DNA of 16,345 bases from Thermoleophilia bacterium (GTDB taxonomy: Bacteria; Actinomycetota; Thermoleophilia; Gaiellales; SKUG01), in the NCBI GenBank assembly GCA_025964455.1, contig JAOPYU010000133.1, forward strand, positions 1-16,345, given 5' to 3'. This document shows, piece after piece, positions 7,390 to 13,439 of the stretch. The position numbers were made by a program, and so were the translations under genes. The notes beneath the pieces were generated by a model. That model was not told the DNA's origin and made no database searches. It saw only the letters and a list, made by a program, of their open reading frames with translations. Each line of letters starts with the position of its first letter. Position 1 is the stretch's first letter.

Positions 7390-7824
7390 TCAGTCCGTTT
7401 CGGCCGGTGAGCTGATCCGCCCGGTGCGCACGTCGTAGATGAAGCCGTCGATGCGATCGTGCGGCAGCCCGAGGGTGGCACGGGCGACTGACACGTCGTG
7501 GGCGAGCGTGTCGACTCCCGCCGTCGGGGCGGCGCACTCGGTGTGCTGCACGATCGCGATCCGGTCGACGCCGAGCCGGTCGATGGCGAGGCGCAGCGAA
7601 TCGAGCACGCCCTCTCCCACGCGGCCCCCCGCGGTGCGCAGGATCTTGGCATCTCCGGCCGCCAGCCCGAGCATCTGGAGCGGCTCGATGCGCGAGTCGA
7701 AGCAGGTGACGATCGCCAGCCCGCGCAGTGCGCGCGCCTCGAGGTGACCGAGCGCGAACGTGTCGACGTATGCGTCGTTCGCGGCGAGCAGGTCCGCGAA
7801 GGCGTCGGGAGCGGCGCTGCTCAT
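7390..7824 (-). CDS. Beta-class carbonic anhydrase
   Basis: This is a compact 144-residue beta-carbonic anhydrase, which interconverts CO2 and bicarbonate with zinc. The zinc ligands and the catalytic dyad are all visible: Cys41, Asp43 and Arg45 in TCFDSRIEP, and His94 and Cys97 in IVQHTECAA. LRTAGGRVGEGVLDSLRLA supplies the conserved helix after the zinc site. Its short length is like the small actinobacterial enzymes such as Mycobacterium Rv1284. Its ATG (7822-7824) overlaps the TGA of the upstream UPF0173 gene (7821-7823) in an ATGA junction, so the two genes form an operon with probable translational coupling. It is cytoplasmic. Confidence 0.92.
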   Translation of the reverse strand: MSSAAPDAFADLLAANDAYVDTFALGHLEARALRGLAIVTCFDSRIEPLQMLGLAAGDAKILRTAGGRVGEGVLDSLRLAIDRLGVDRIAIVQHTECAAPTAGVDTLAHDVSVARATLGLPHDRIDGFIYDVRTGRISSPAETD

Positions 7825-8561
7825 GCGCCCACCGCAGCGACCGCGGCACCGTCGAGCGAGTCGCCCGGCTCGAGCACGTGGACGTGCACACCGAGCGGTG
7901 CCACGAGTTCACGCAGTGCCTGCGGCGTGCCGGCCAACGGCGGGAAGGTGCCGAAGTGTCCGCCGATCACGTGCCGCACGCCGAGCAGCTCGACCGCCTT
8001 GGCGGCCCCCTTCGGACCCATCGTGTAGTGCCCGCCGATCGACAGGATCGCGAGGTCCGGTTCGTGCAGCTCACGGATGAGCGCCATGTCACCGAACACG
8101 TCCGTGTCGCCGGAGTGGTAGATCGTGAATCCGCCCGGCAACGCGATCACGAAACCGGTCGGGGTGCCGGCGTACGAGCCGTTCGGCACCGAGGAGGAGT
8201 GGCGCGCGTAGGTCATGGTGACCTCGATGCCGCCGCCGAGCTCGATCGTGCCGCCGATCCCGAAGTCGACCAGGTGCTCGGCGTCGACGCCCGTGCCGCC
8301 GAGCCAGTCGATCAGCTCGACCATGCCTGCCACCTTCGCGCCCGTGCGTCCCTGGTGCGCGGCGATGTCTGCGACGTGGTCCATGTGGCCGTGCGTCAGC
8401 AGGATGGCGTCGAGGTGGCCGAGGCCCTCGCCCTTGAGCCGGTCGGGCGTCGTCGGGCAGTTGTCCACGAAGGCATCGATGAGGATGCGCTGTCCGGCTG
8501 CCTCGAGGAGGAAGGTGCCGTGGCCAACCCACGTGATGGTCCCGTCGAACGTGCCAGCCAT
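7821..8561 (-). CDS. UPF0173 metal-dependent hydrolase (MBL fold)
   Basis: This 246-residue metallo-beta-lactamase-fold protein has the UPF0173/UlaG-like signature: THGHMDH at 56-62 (dinuclear metal site), His121 in TYARHSSS, Asp152 in YHSGDTDVFGDM and His202 in GGHFGTFPP. The IGGHYTMGPKGAAKAVELL block is typical of UPF0173. The substrate is unknown; relatives include the L-ascorbate-6-phosphate lactonase family. The ATG 8561 is preceded by GGAGGAG (8568-8574 on the minus strand) with 6-nt spacing, so unlike many neighbours this mRNA has a leader and a strong Shine-Dalgarno sequence. It is the first gene of a two-gene unit with carbonic anhydrase and is divergent from the methyltransferase gene across 73 bp. 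Confidence 0.9.
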   Translation of the reverse strand: MAGTFDGTITWVGHGTFLLEAAGQRILIDAFVDNCPTTPDRLKGEGLGHLDAILLTHGHMDHVADIAAHQGRTGAKVAGMVELIDWLGGTGVDAEHLVDFGIGGTIELGGGIEVTMTYARHSSSVPNGSYAGTPTGFVIALPGGFTIYHSGDTDVFGDMALIRELHEPDLAILSIGGHYTMGPKGAAKAVELLGVRHVIGGHFGTFPPLAGTPQALRELVAPLGVHVHVLEPGDSLDGAAVAAVGA

Positions 8562-8619
8562 GCGTGTCTCCTCCGAGTCGTCGTTGCCGCGATCCTGCCA
8601 CGTCGAGGGGTGGCGCGAC

Positions 8620-8625
8620 TAGGAT
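8620..8625 (+). promoter_or_regulatory. -10 box TAGGAT of the methyltransferase gene, overlapping a GATC palindrome
   Basis: TAGGAT ends 9 nt before GTG 8635. Positions 8621-8632 form a perfect 12-bp palindrome (AGGATCGATCCT) with two GATC sites covering the -10 and the predicted transcription start. Confidence 0.5.
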
Positions 8626-8634
8626 CGATCCTGC

Positions 8635-9693
8635 GTGATCAAATACCTTGGATCCAAGCGTCGGCTCGTGCCCCACATCGAGGCACTCGCGTCGCGCCTG
8701 CCGCAGGCACGCACCGCCGTCGACCTGTTCGCTGGTACGACCCGCGTCGCCCAGGCGCTCAAGCGCTGCGGCCTGCATGTGCACGCGAACGACCTGGCCG
8801 CCTACACCGAGGTGCTGGCGACCGCCTACGTCGAGGCCGACGCCGACCTCGTCGATGCCGCGCGCATCGGGGAGCTGCTCGACCACCTCGCAGCGCTGCC
8901 GCCCGTCGATGGCTACGTGACGGAGACCTTCTGCCGCCAGGCGCGCTACTTCCAGCCTCGCAACGGCATGCGCATCGACGCGATCCGCGCCGAGCTCGAC
9001 CAGCTGGGCCTCGACCGGGTGGAGCGCGCGATCCTGCTCACGAGCCTGGTCGAGGCGGCCGATCGCGTCGACTCGACGACCGGCGTGCAGATGGCGTACC
9101 TGAAGCAGTGGGCGGCCCGCTCGACCAAGCCGCTCGAGCTGCGCATGCCGGCGCTGCTGCCCGGCAGCGGCACCGTGACGCGAGCCGATGCGAACCAGCT
9201 CGCCCCGACGCTGGCGCCGGTCGACCTGGCGTACCTGGACCCGCCCTACAACCAGCACGCCTACCGCGGCAACTACCACGTGTGGGAGACCCTCGTGCGC
9301 GGCGACGAACCCGAGGCCTACGGCATCGCCCGCAAGCGCGTCGACTGTCGGACCGAGAAGAGCGCGTACAACTCACGCCCCGGCGCATGGCCGGCGCTCG
9401 AGCAGCTCATCCGTTCGATCGACGCGCGCTGGCTGCTCGTGTCGTTCAACGACGAGGGCTTCGTGCCACCGGATGCGCTGCGCGAGCTGCTCACCGAGCG
9501 CGGCGAGGTCGGCGAGCTGGCGATCGCCCACGAGCGCTACGTCGGCGCGCGCATCGGCATCCACTCCCCGGCCGGCGTGAAGGTCGGCACCGTCGGGCGC
9601 CTGCGCAACGTGGAGCACCTGTTCCTGGTCGGCGACGGCGCCGCGGACATCGCCGCCGACGTGCTCCGCGAGGACGCCCTCGCCGCCCGCTGA
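8635..9693 (+). CDS. D12-class DNA N6-adenine methyltransferase (solitary)
   Basis: The 352-residue protein has the D12 (Dam-like, alpha-class) motif order: IKYLGSKRRL at 2-11 (motif X), VDLFAGTTRVAQAL at 29-42 (motif I, S-adenosylmethionine binding), HANDLAAY at 50-57 (motif II) and LAYLDPPYNQHAY at 198-210 (motif IV, catalytic DPPY 202-205). It should methylate the N6 of adenine in a specific DNA site; the recognition sequence cannot be read from the protein. No restriction endonuclease, specificity subunit or other defence gene is adjacent, so it is probably a solitary housekeeping or regulatory methylase. The GTG start gives the family N-terminus (V/M)IKYLGSKR exactly and is placed by the nearby -10 box. 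Confidence 0.88.
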   Translation: MIKYLGSKRRLVPHIEALASRLPQARTAVDLFAGTTRVAQALKRCGLHVHANDLAAYTEVLATAYVEADADLVDAARIGELLDHLAALPPVDGYVTETFCRQARYFQPRNGMRIDAIRAELDQLGLDRVERAILLTSLVEAADRVDSTTGVQMAYLKQWAARSTKPLELRMPALLPGSGTVTRADANQLAPTLAPVDLAYLDPPYNQHAYRGNYHVWETLVRGDEPEAYGIARKRVDCRTEKSAYNSRPGAWPALEQLIRSIDARWLLVSFNDEGFVPPDALRELLTERGEVGELAIAHERYVGARIGIHSPAGVKVGTVGRLRNVEHLFLVGDGAADIAADVLREDALAAR

Positions 9694-9702
9694 CCCGCTC
9701 CT

Positions 9703-9760
9703 CACCGGATTTGGTTACGTTGACCGCTCCTGACGGGGGTCAACGTAACCAAATCCGGTG
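9703..9760. terminator. Perfect 23-bp inverted repeat, probable bidirectional terminator
   Basis: Arms at 9703-9725 and 9738-9760 are perfect inverted copies separated by a 12-nt loop (9726-9737). An outer ACCCGC/GCGGGT pair (9693-9698 and 9761-9766) extends the stem across a 4-nt bulge. The structure fills the entire gap between the stop codons of the two convergent genes (9693 and 9766). The arms are distinctly A+T-richer than the genes but there is no T tract after the stem. Confidence 0.8.
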
Positions 9761-9765
9761 GCGGG

Positions 9766-10812
9766 TTACTCGGTGGAGTACTTGGGCTGGGCCTTGGCCT
9801 CGGGGCGGAAGACGGTGATGGCGCGGTTGGCGGCGATCGCCGCCTCGCCCATGCCGATCGTGATGAGCGTGATCTTGCCGTCGTAACCCGCCACGTCGCC
9901 CGCCGCGAACACGCTCGGCAGGTTCGTCTCCATCGAGGCCGGGTCCACCGTGATCGCCTTCTTGGAGTGGAAGTCGAGGCCCCAGTTCGCGATCGATCCG
10001 AGCGCGCTCTTGAACCCGAGCAGCGTCACGAGGGCGTCGCACTGCTCGACGCGCTCGGTGCCGTCCTCGCTGTTGGTGACGGTCACCGCCTCGACCTTGC
10101 CGTCACCGTGGATCGCGGTGACCTCGCACGGCACGAGCAGGTTGACCTTGCCGTGGCCGGCGAGCTCCCGCATCTGGGTGACGGAGTGCTCGAGCGCGCG
10201 GAACCGGTCGCGGCGGTGCACGAGCGTCAGCGGATGCGCGATCACGTCCTGCAGGCCGAGCGTCCAGTCGAGCGCGCTGTCACCTCCGCCGACGATGACG
10301 ACGCGCTTGCCGACGAACTCGGACTTCTGCTTGACCAGGTAGTGGAGCCCGTTGTGGTTCCACGCATCGATGCCCTCGATCGGCAGCTTGCGCGGCTCGA
10401 ACGCCCCGTGGCCCGCCGTGATGATCATCGTGCGCGTCAGGTAGCTGCGCCCGCTCGCGCCGTCGAGGCGGATCAGGTGCCCACTCGGCTCCCCGGGCGC
10501 GTCGACGTGCTCGATCGTGCGGCAGTCCTCCTCGAGGATCACCTCCGGATCGAACTGCAGCGCCTGCTCCACCTGCAGGCGGATCAGCTCGCTCGCCTTG
10601 ATCTTGGGATGCCCGGCGACGTCGAAGATGTGCTTCTCCGGATACATCGCCATGACCTGGCCACCGAGCTCGGGCAGCGTGTCGATGATCCGCACTGACG
10701 CTTCGCGGTGGCCGGCATAGTACGCCGCTGCGAGACCGCTGGGACCACCACCGATGATGGTGACGTCGGCGATCTCGGGGTACTCGGAGAGGAGGGGGAG
10801 GTCGGTGCTCAT
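9766..10812 (-). CDS. Ferredoxin/flavodoxin-NADP+ reductase, thioredoxin-reductase-like type
   Basis: This 348-residue flavoprotein has two Rossmann sites: IIGGGPSGLAAAYYA at 19-33 for FAD, and VVIVGGGDSALDW at 171-183 followed by HRRDRFRA at 199-206 for NADPH. The FAD-closing motif FAAGDVAGYDGKITLITIGMGEAAIAANRA is at 302-331. GGQVMAMYPEKHIFDVAGHP at 50-69 is characteristic of the YumC-type ferredoxin-NADP reductases. There is no CxxC redox pair, so it is not a thioredoxin reductase. It passes electrons between NADPH and ferredoxin or flavodoxin in the cytoplasm. The TAGGAT box on the minus strand ends 9 nt before the ATG, and no Shine-Dalgarno sequence is seen, so translation may begin on a very short leader. 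Confidence 0.92.
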   Translation of the reverse strand: MSTDLPLLSEYPEIADVTIIGGGPSGLAAAYYAGHREASVRIIDTLPELGGQVMAMYPEKHIFDVAGHPKIKASELIRLQVEQALQFDPEVILEEDCRTIEHVDAPGEPSGHLIRLDGASGRSYLTRTMIITAGHGAFEPRKLPIEGIDAWNHNGLHYLVKQKSEFVGKRVVIVGGGDSALDWTLGLQDVIAHPLTLVHRRDRFRALEHSVTQMRELAGHGKVNLLVPCEVTAIHGDGKVEAVTVTNSEDGTERVEQCDALVTLLGFKSALGSIANWGLDFHSKKAITVDPASMETNLPSVFAAGDVAGYDGKITLITIGMGEAAIAANRAITVFRPEAKAQPKYSTE

Positions 10813-10821
10813 CGTGCCCGG

Positions 10822-10827
10822 ATCCTA
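10822..10827 (-). promoter_or_regulatory. -10 box TAGGAT of the ferredoxin-NADP reductase gene
   Basis: On the minus strand TAGGAT is followed by 9 nt and the ATG at 10812. Hexamer, spacing and the following C (making GGATCC) are the same as at the methyltransferase gene. Confidence 0.5.
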
Positions 10828-11017
10828 GCCGCCCGCTTTGCAATGCGTCGCGCATGCAGGCATCTGTTCAGGTCCTCCGATCCTCGGACCGATACGTGTG
10901 GCACCTGAGGACAGCTGGCCACCGGGGCCAGATCGATCGTGGCGGACAGCCCACCCGAGACCCACCCACCCCAGTCCGCCACGAGGACCCCGAACGCCGC
11001 ACCGCCGTCCGTATGCG
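10828..11017. other. Non-coding interval with a G-quadruplex motif in a hairpin loop
   Basis: No credible gene lies here; the short open frames lack start signals and family motifs. A perfect 11-bp inverted repeat (10937-10947 and 10974-10984) encloses a 26-nt C-rich loop. Read on the minus strand the loop is GGGG-T-GGG-T-GGG-TCTC-GGG-T-GGG, a canonical G-quadruplex motif with very short connecting loops. It lies about 110-145 bp upstream of the reductase promoter and beyond the hairpins that follow the subtilase gene. Confidence 0.6.
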
Positions 11018-11049
11018 CGAGGGCCCCGCCATCACTGGCGGGGCCCTCG
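11018..11049 (-). terminator. Perfect 13-bp GC-rich hairpin behind the subtilase gene
   Basis: CGAGGGCCCCGCC (11018-11030) pairs with its inverse at 11037-11049 around a 6-nt loop. It lies 55-86 nt past the subtilase stop codon. No T tract follows, but such GC stems are common terminators in high-GC Gram-positive bacteria. Confidence 0.65.
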
Positions 11050-11079
11050 TCAATTACCACCTTGGTCTCACGCGCGTGA

Positions 11080-11095
11080 CACCCGAATCCGGGTG
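11080..11095 (-). repeat. Small hairpin just after the subtilase stop
   Basis: CACCCG (11080-11085) and CGGGTG (11090-11095) pair around a 4-nt loop, starting 9 nt past the stop codon. It could protect the mRNA 3' end or help termination with the larger stem at 11018-11049. Confidence 0.4.
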
Positions 11096-11104
11096 CCTCG
11101 CGGG

Positions 11105-12517
11105 TCAGGCCTGCTTGGGTCGAGCGGCGACGATCGCGTCGGCAGCCTTGAGGGCGGCCTCCGCGTCGATCAGGCCGTTGCCCGCGCTGTAGTCGTAGCC
11201 CGGCGCGTCGATGTCCTTGGCGGACGTCGTGATCGCCTGGATGACCTCGTCATGCGTGAGGTCCTTGTACTTGCTCAGCAGGAGCGCGATGACGCCCGAG
11301 ACGGCCGGGGTCGCCATCGAGGTGCCGCTGATCGACTTGTAGCCGCCACCGGGGACCGTGCTGTTGATCTGGTGACCCGGAGCTGCGATGTCCGGCTTGC
11401 GGTCGGAGCCCTTGGCATCCTTGATCGGGCTCGGGCCGCGGCTCGAGAACGACGCGACCTTGTCGTTGATGTCGGTCGCCGCGACCGAGATCACCTCGGG
11501 GTTGGAGCCGGGCGTGCCGACCGAGCTCGGGCGCGGACCAGCGTTTCCGGCGGCGAACACCGGCTCGATGCCGGCGGCCAGGAAGGACTGGAGCAGCTTG
11601 CGGAAGGACTCGTCCTTGCCGTTGTTGGTGCCCCAGCTGTTGCTGATGATGTCGGGAGCCTTGGACGGGTCGGCGTTCTTGCCGGTCGAGTCCGTCGGCG
11701 CGAGCATCCACTCGAGGCCCTTCATCACGCCGGCCAGCGTGCCGCTGCCCTGTGCCGAGAGGATCTTGGACCCGATCAGCTTGGCGCCCGGTGCGACGCC
11801 GGTGCCCGCATGGCCCTCGATCGCCGAGCCGGCGATGGTGCCGGAGACGTGCGAGCCGTGCATGTTGTCGTCGTACGCCTGGGTCTTGCCCGAGATGGCG
11901 TCGAAGAAGTTGTAGTTGTTGTCGAAGGTGCCGTCGGCCTTGGTGCCGCGGTAGGCAGCCTTGAGCGCCGGGTGGTTGACGTCGATGCCGGTGTCCACGA
12001 CGCCGACGGTCACGCCCTGGCCCGTGAAGCCCTGTGCCCAGACCTTCGGAGCATTGACGCGGTCCACGTTCCACTCGACCGACGTGCCGTCGGCGAGCTC
12101 GACGGGGGACGGGAGCGTCATGAGGATGTGCGCACCCTCCTGCACGTCGGCGAGGCCGATCAGCTTGACCTCGCGGTCGCGGGTGATGCGGCCGACACCG
12201 TCCACCTGGTTCATCGCGGCCCACGCCTCGGCGGTGCGGCCTTCGGCGACGTTGTAGGTGAGCGTGTTGGAGAGCGGGTTCACGGAGTAGTCCGTGATCA
12301 GGCCCTGCGCCTTGAGCGCGTCGAGCGCCGGGGAAACGCCCTGCATGGTGTTGCGGTTCACGCGTGCGAGCTCGTTGACGACCGCGCTCTTGCGGTCCGT
12401 GCCGCGCGGCATGAGGCTCGGGCGGTCGAAGTTCGCGGTACCGTCGAGCTGTGCGATGTAGGTGCGCTCGCCAAGCTTGCTGCTGGCGTAGCCACCCACC
12501 ACGAGGGCGTTCGGCAT
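11105..12517 (-). CDS. Subtilisin-like serine protease (S8) with I9-like propeptide, no signal peptide
   Basis: The 470-residue protein starts at ATG 12517, preceded by AAGGAAGG (12525-12532 on the minus strand). Residues about 18-120 resemble an inhibitor_I9 propeptide (RTYIAQLDG...VSPALDALKAQGLITDYSVNPLSNTLTYNV). The S8 domain covers about 145-465 with the full triad: Asp175 (VGVVDTGIDVNHP), His220 (MHGSHVSGTIAG), Ser400 (GTSMATPAVSG) and oxyanion Asn325 (FAAGNAGP). KPDIAAPG is at 374-381. There is no signal peptide, membrane helix or C-terminal anchor, so it is either intracellular or exported by a non-classical route. It is a paralogue of the protease starting at 15535 and lies downstream, on the same strand, of two exported proteins and a DUF916-like gene. 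It is probably active once the propeptide is removed; the substrate is unknown. Confidence 0.93.
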   Translation of the reverse strand: MPNALVVGGYASSKLGERTYIAQLDGTANFDRPSLMPRGTDRKSAVVNELARVNRNTMQGVSPALDALKAQGLITDYSVNPLSNTLTYNVAEGRTAEAWAAMNQVDGVGRITRDREVKLIGLADVQEGAHILMTLPSPVELADGTSVEWNVDRVNAPKVWAQGFTGQGVTVGVVDTGIDVNHPALKAAYRGTKADGTFDNNYNFFDAISGKTQAYDDNMHGSHVSGTIAGSAIEGHAGTGVAPGAKLIGSKILSAQGSGTLAGVMKGLEWMLAPTDSTGKNADPSKAPDIISNSWGTNNGKDESFRKLLQSFLAAGIEPVFAAGNAGPRPSSVGTPGSNPEVISVAATDINDKVASFSSRGPSPIKDAKGSDRKPDIAAPGHQINSTVPGGGYKSISGTSMATPAVSGVIALLLSKYKDLTHDEVIQAITTSAKDIDAPGYDYSAGNGLIDAEAALKAADAIVAARPKQA

Positions 12518-12566
12518 GTCAGGACCTTCCTTGATCGTGATCCCGTCGCCCTCCTGACGACGGGAT
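12518..12566 (-). promoter_or_regulatory. Structured 5' leader of the subtilase gene
   Basis: A 9-bp stem (12540-12548 with 12558-12566) has a 9-nt loop that carries AGGAGG on the RNA strand. Seven bases of that loop region (12552-12558) are also complementary to 12518-12524, immediately before the ATG, which would bracket the real Shine-Dalgarno AAGGAAGG (12525-12532) in a pseudoknot or alternative hairpin. A control of translation is possible but unproven. Confidence 0.4.
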
Positions 12567-12597
12567 GCGCGACCCCTCCAGGCCACGCAGTGCGGCG

Positions 12598-12603
12598 ATG
12601 CTA
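12598..12603 (-). promoter_or_regulatory. Candidate -10 box TAGCAT of the subtilase gene
   Basis: TAGCAT on the minus strand lies about 80 nt before the ATG and would yield a leader of about 75 nt containing the structured region. No convincing -35 element is visible. Confidence 0.35.
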
Positions 12604-12665
12604 CCAGCGCCCAACCACCGGGGAGGCACCCACTCGCCACCCGGCCCACCGAGGCCACGCAGACT

Positions 12666-12701
12666 CGTCGGGGGGCGCCGCCGGAGCGACGCCCCCCGAC
12701 G
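12666..12701 (-). terminator. Perfect 12-bp GC-rich hairpin behind the second exported-protein gene
   Basis: CGTCGGGGGGCG (12666-12677) pairs with its inverse at 12690-12701 around a 12-nt loop, 30 nt past the stop at 12731. It separates the exported-protein genes from the subtilase transcription unit. No T tract follows. Confidence 0.7.
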
Positions 12702-12730
12702 GGAAGCTCAGATGGAGTGTGTGGCGTCGG

Positions 12731-13393
12731 TCAGGAGGAGGCCAGCGAGATCGTGCCGGTGTAGGTCGTGGCCGGCGCGGCGCTGCCGGTCTCGAAGGTG
12801 TTCACGCCGATAGTGCAGCTGTGGGTGGTGCCGATCGCGGTGGTGGTGCAGACGGTGTCCGCCGCGACGACCGAGGGGACGTCGTTGGGGATCGCGCTGA
12901 AGAACGTGTTGGTGCCGATCGTGCTGCTGGAACCGGCGCAGAGGTTCTGCGTGACGCTGCCCGAGATCGCGGTGACCTTGTAGCCGACCTCGTCACCCGT
13001 CAGCGGACCGCACGCACCTGCGTGGTCGACGAAGTAGCTCGAGCCGGCCGTGAAGAACTGGTCGGCCTGCGTGCTGTCGTCGGCCGTCAGGACGATGCCC
13101 GACACGTTGGAGGAGCCGAAGCTGATGGTGCACGTTCCGCCGACGCCGAGGCCGCCCAGGGTGGCCGTGAACGACGTCATGTTGTTGGCGGCGCAGCCGT
13201 TCGTGACGACCGATGCCACGGGAGCCACGGTGGCCGTCACGTTGATCGCGCCGGCCGCGGCGTTGGCATCCTCGCTGATCGACGCGCCGGCGTTCGCGAG
13301 CAGCGCGGCTGCCACGAGCAGCACGAGCGGCACGAGCGACCAGCGCCAGTCTCGGCGGCTGTCCGTCTGCTTGGGGTGGGCGGCGGAGGTCAT
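12731..13393 (-). CDS. Exported six-cysteine protein, tandem paralogue B
   Basis: The 220-residue protein has a basic N-terminus, a hydrophobic helix at about 19-36 (signal peptide or signal anchor) and a mature part starting near AAAGAINVTATVAP. The mature part is Thr/Ser/Gly/Val-rich, predicted beta sandwich, with six cysteines (67, 88, 128, 152, 182, 193) that could form three disulfides outside the cell. It ends TYTGTISLASS, a terminal beta strand like those of WxL-type and pilin-like surface proteins, but no WxL motif is present. I chose ATG 13393 because AAGGT lies 6 nt upstream; an ATG two codons earlier is too close to it. From residue 47 on it is about 85% identical (manual count, no gaps) to the upstream paralogue. 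The function is unknown; a structural or surface role is inferred. Confidence 0.82.
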   Translation of the reverse strand: MTSAAHPKQTDSRRDWRWSLVPLVLLVAAALLANAGASISEDANAAAGAINVTATVAPVASVVTNGCAANNMTSFTATLGGLGVGGTCTISFGSSNVSGIVLTADDSTQADQFFTAGSSYFVDHAGACGPLTGDEVGYKVTAISGSVTQNLCAGSSSTIGTNTFFSAIPNDVPSVVAADTVCTTTAIGTTHSCTIGVNTFETGSAAPATTYTGTISLASS

Positions 13394-13439
13394 GTCCATA
13401 CCTTGGTTCGCAGGGGCGAGTTCGAGGATTCGGGGACGC

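Noticed and set aside
7728..9818. A 696-codon plus-strand frame overlapping the hydrolase and methyltransferase genes
   Set aside because: It is out of frame with the clear D12 methyltransferase and antisense to UPF0173; its translation is low-complexity Arg/Ala/Pro.
9766..10812. Annotation of the flavoprotein as thioredoxin reductase
   Set aside because: No CxxC redox motif occurs between the NADPH-binding parts; the YPEKHIFDVAGHP block points to the ferredoxin-NADP reductase type.
10813..11060. Small ORFs (61-112 codons) in the reductase-protease gap
   Set aside because: They overlap one another in several frames, cross the hairpins, have no ribosome binding site or -10 at the right distance, and show no family pattern.
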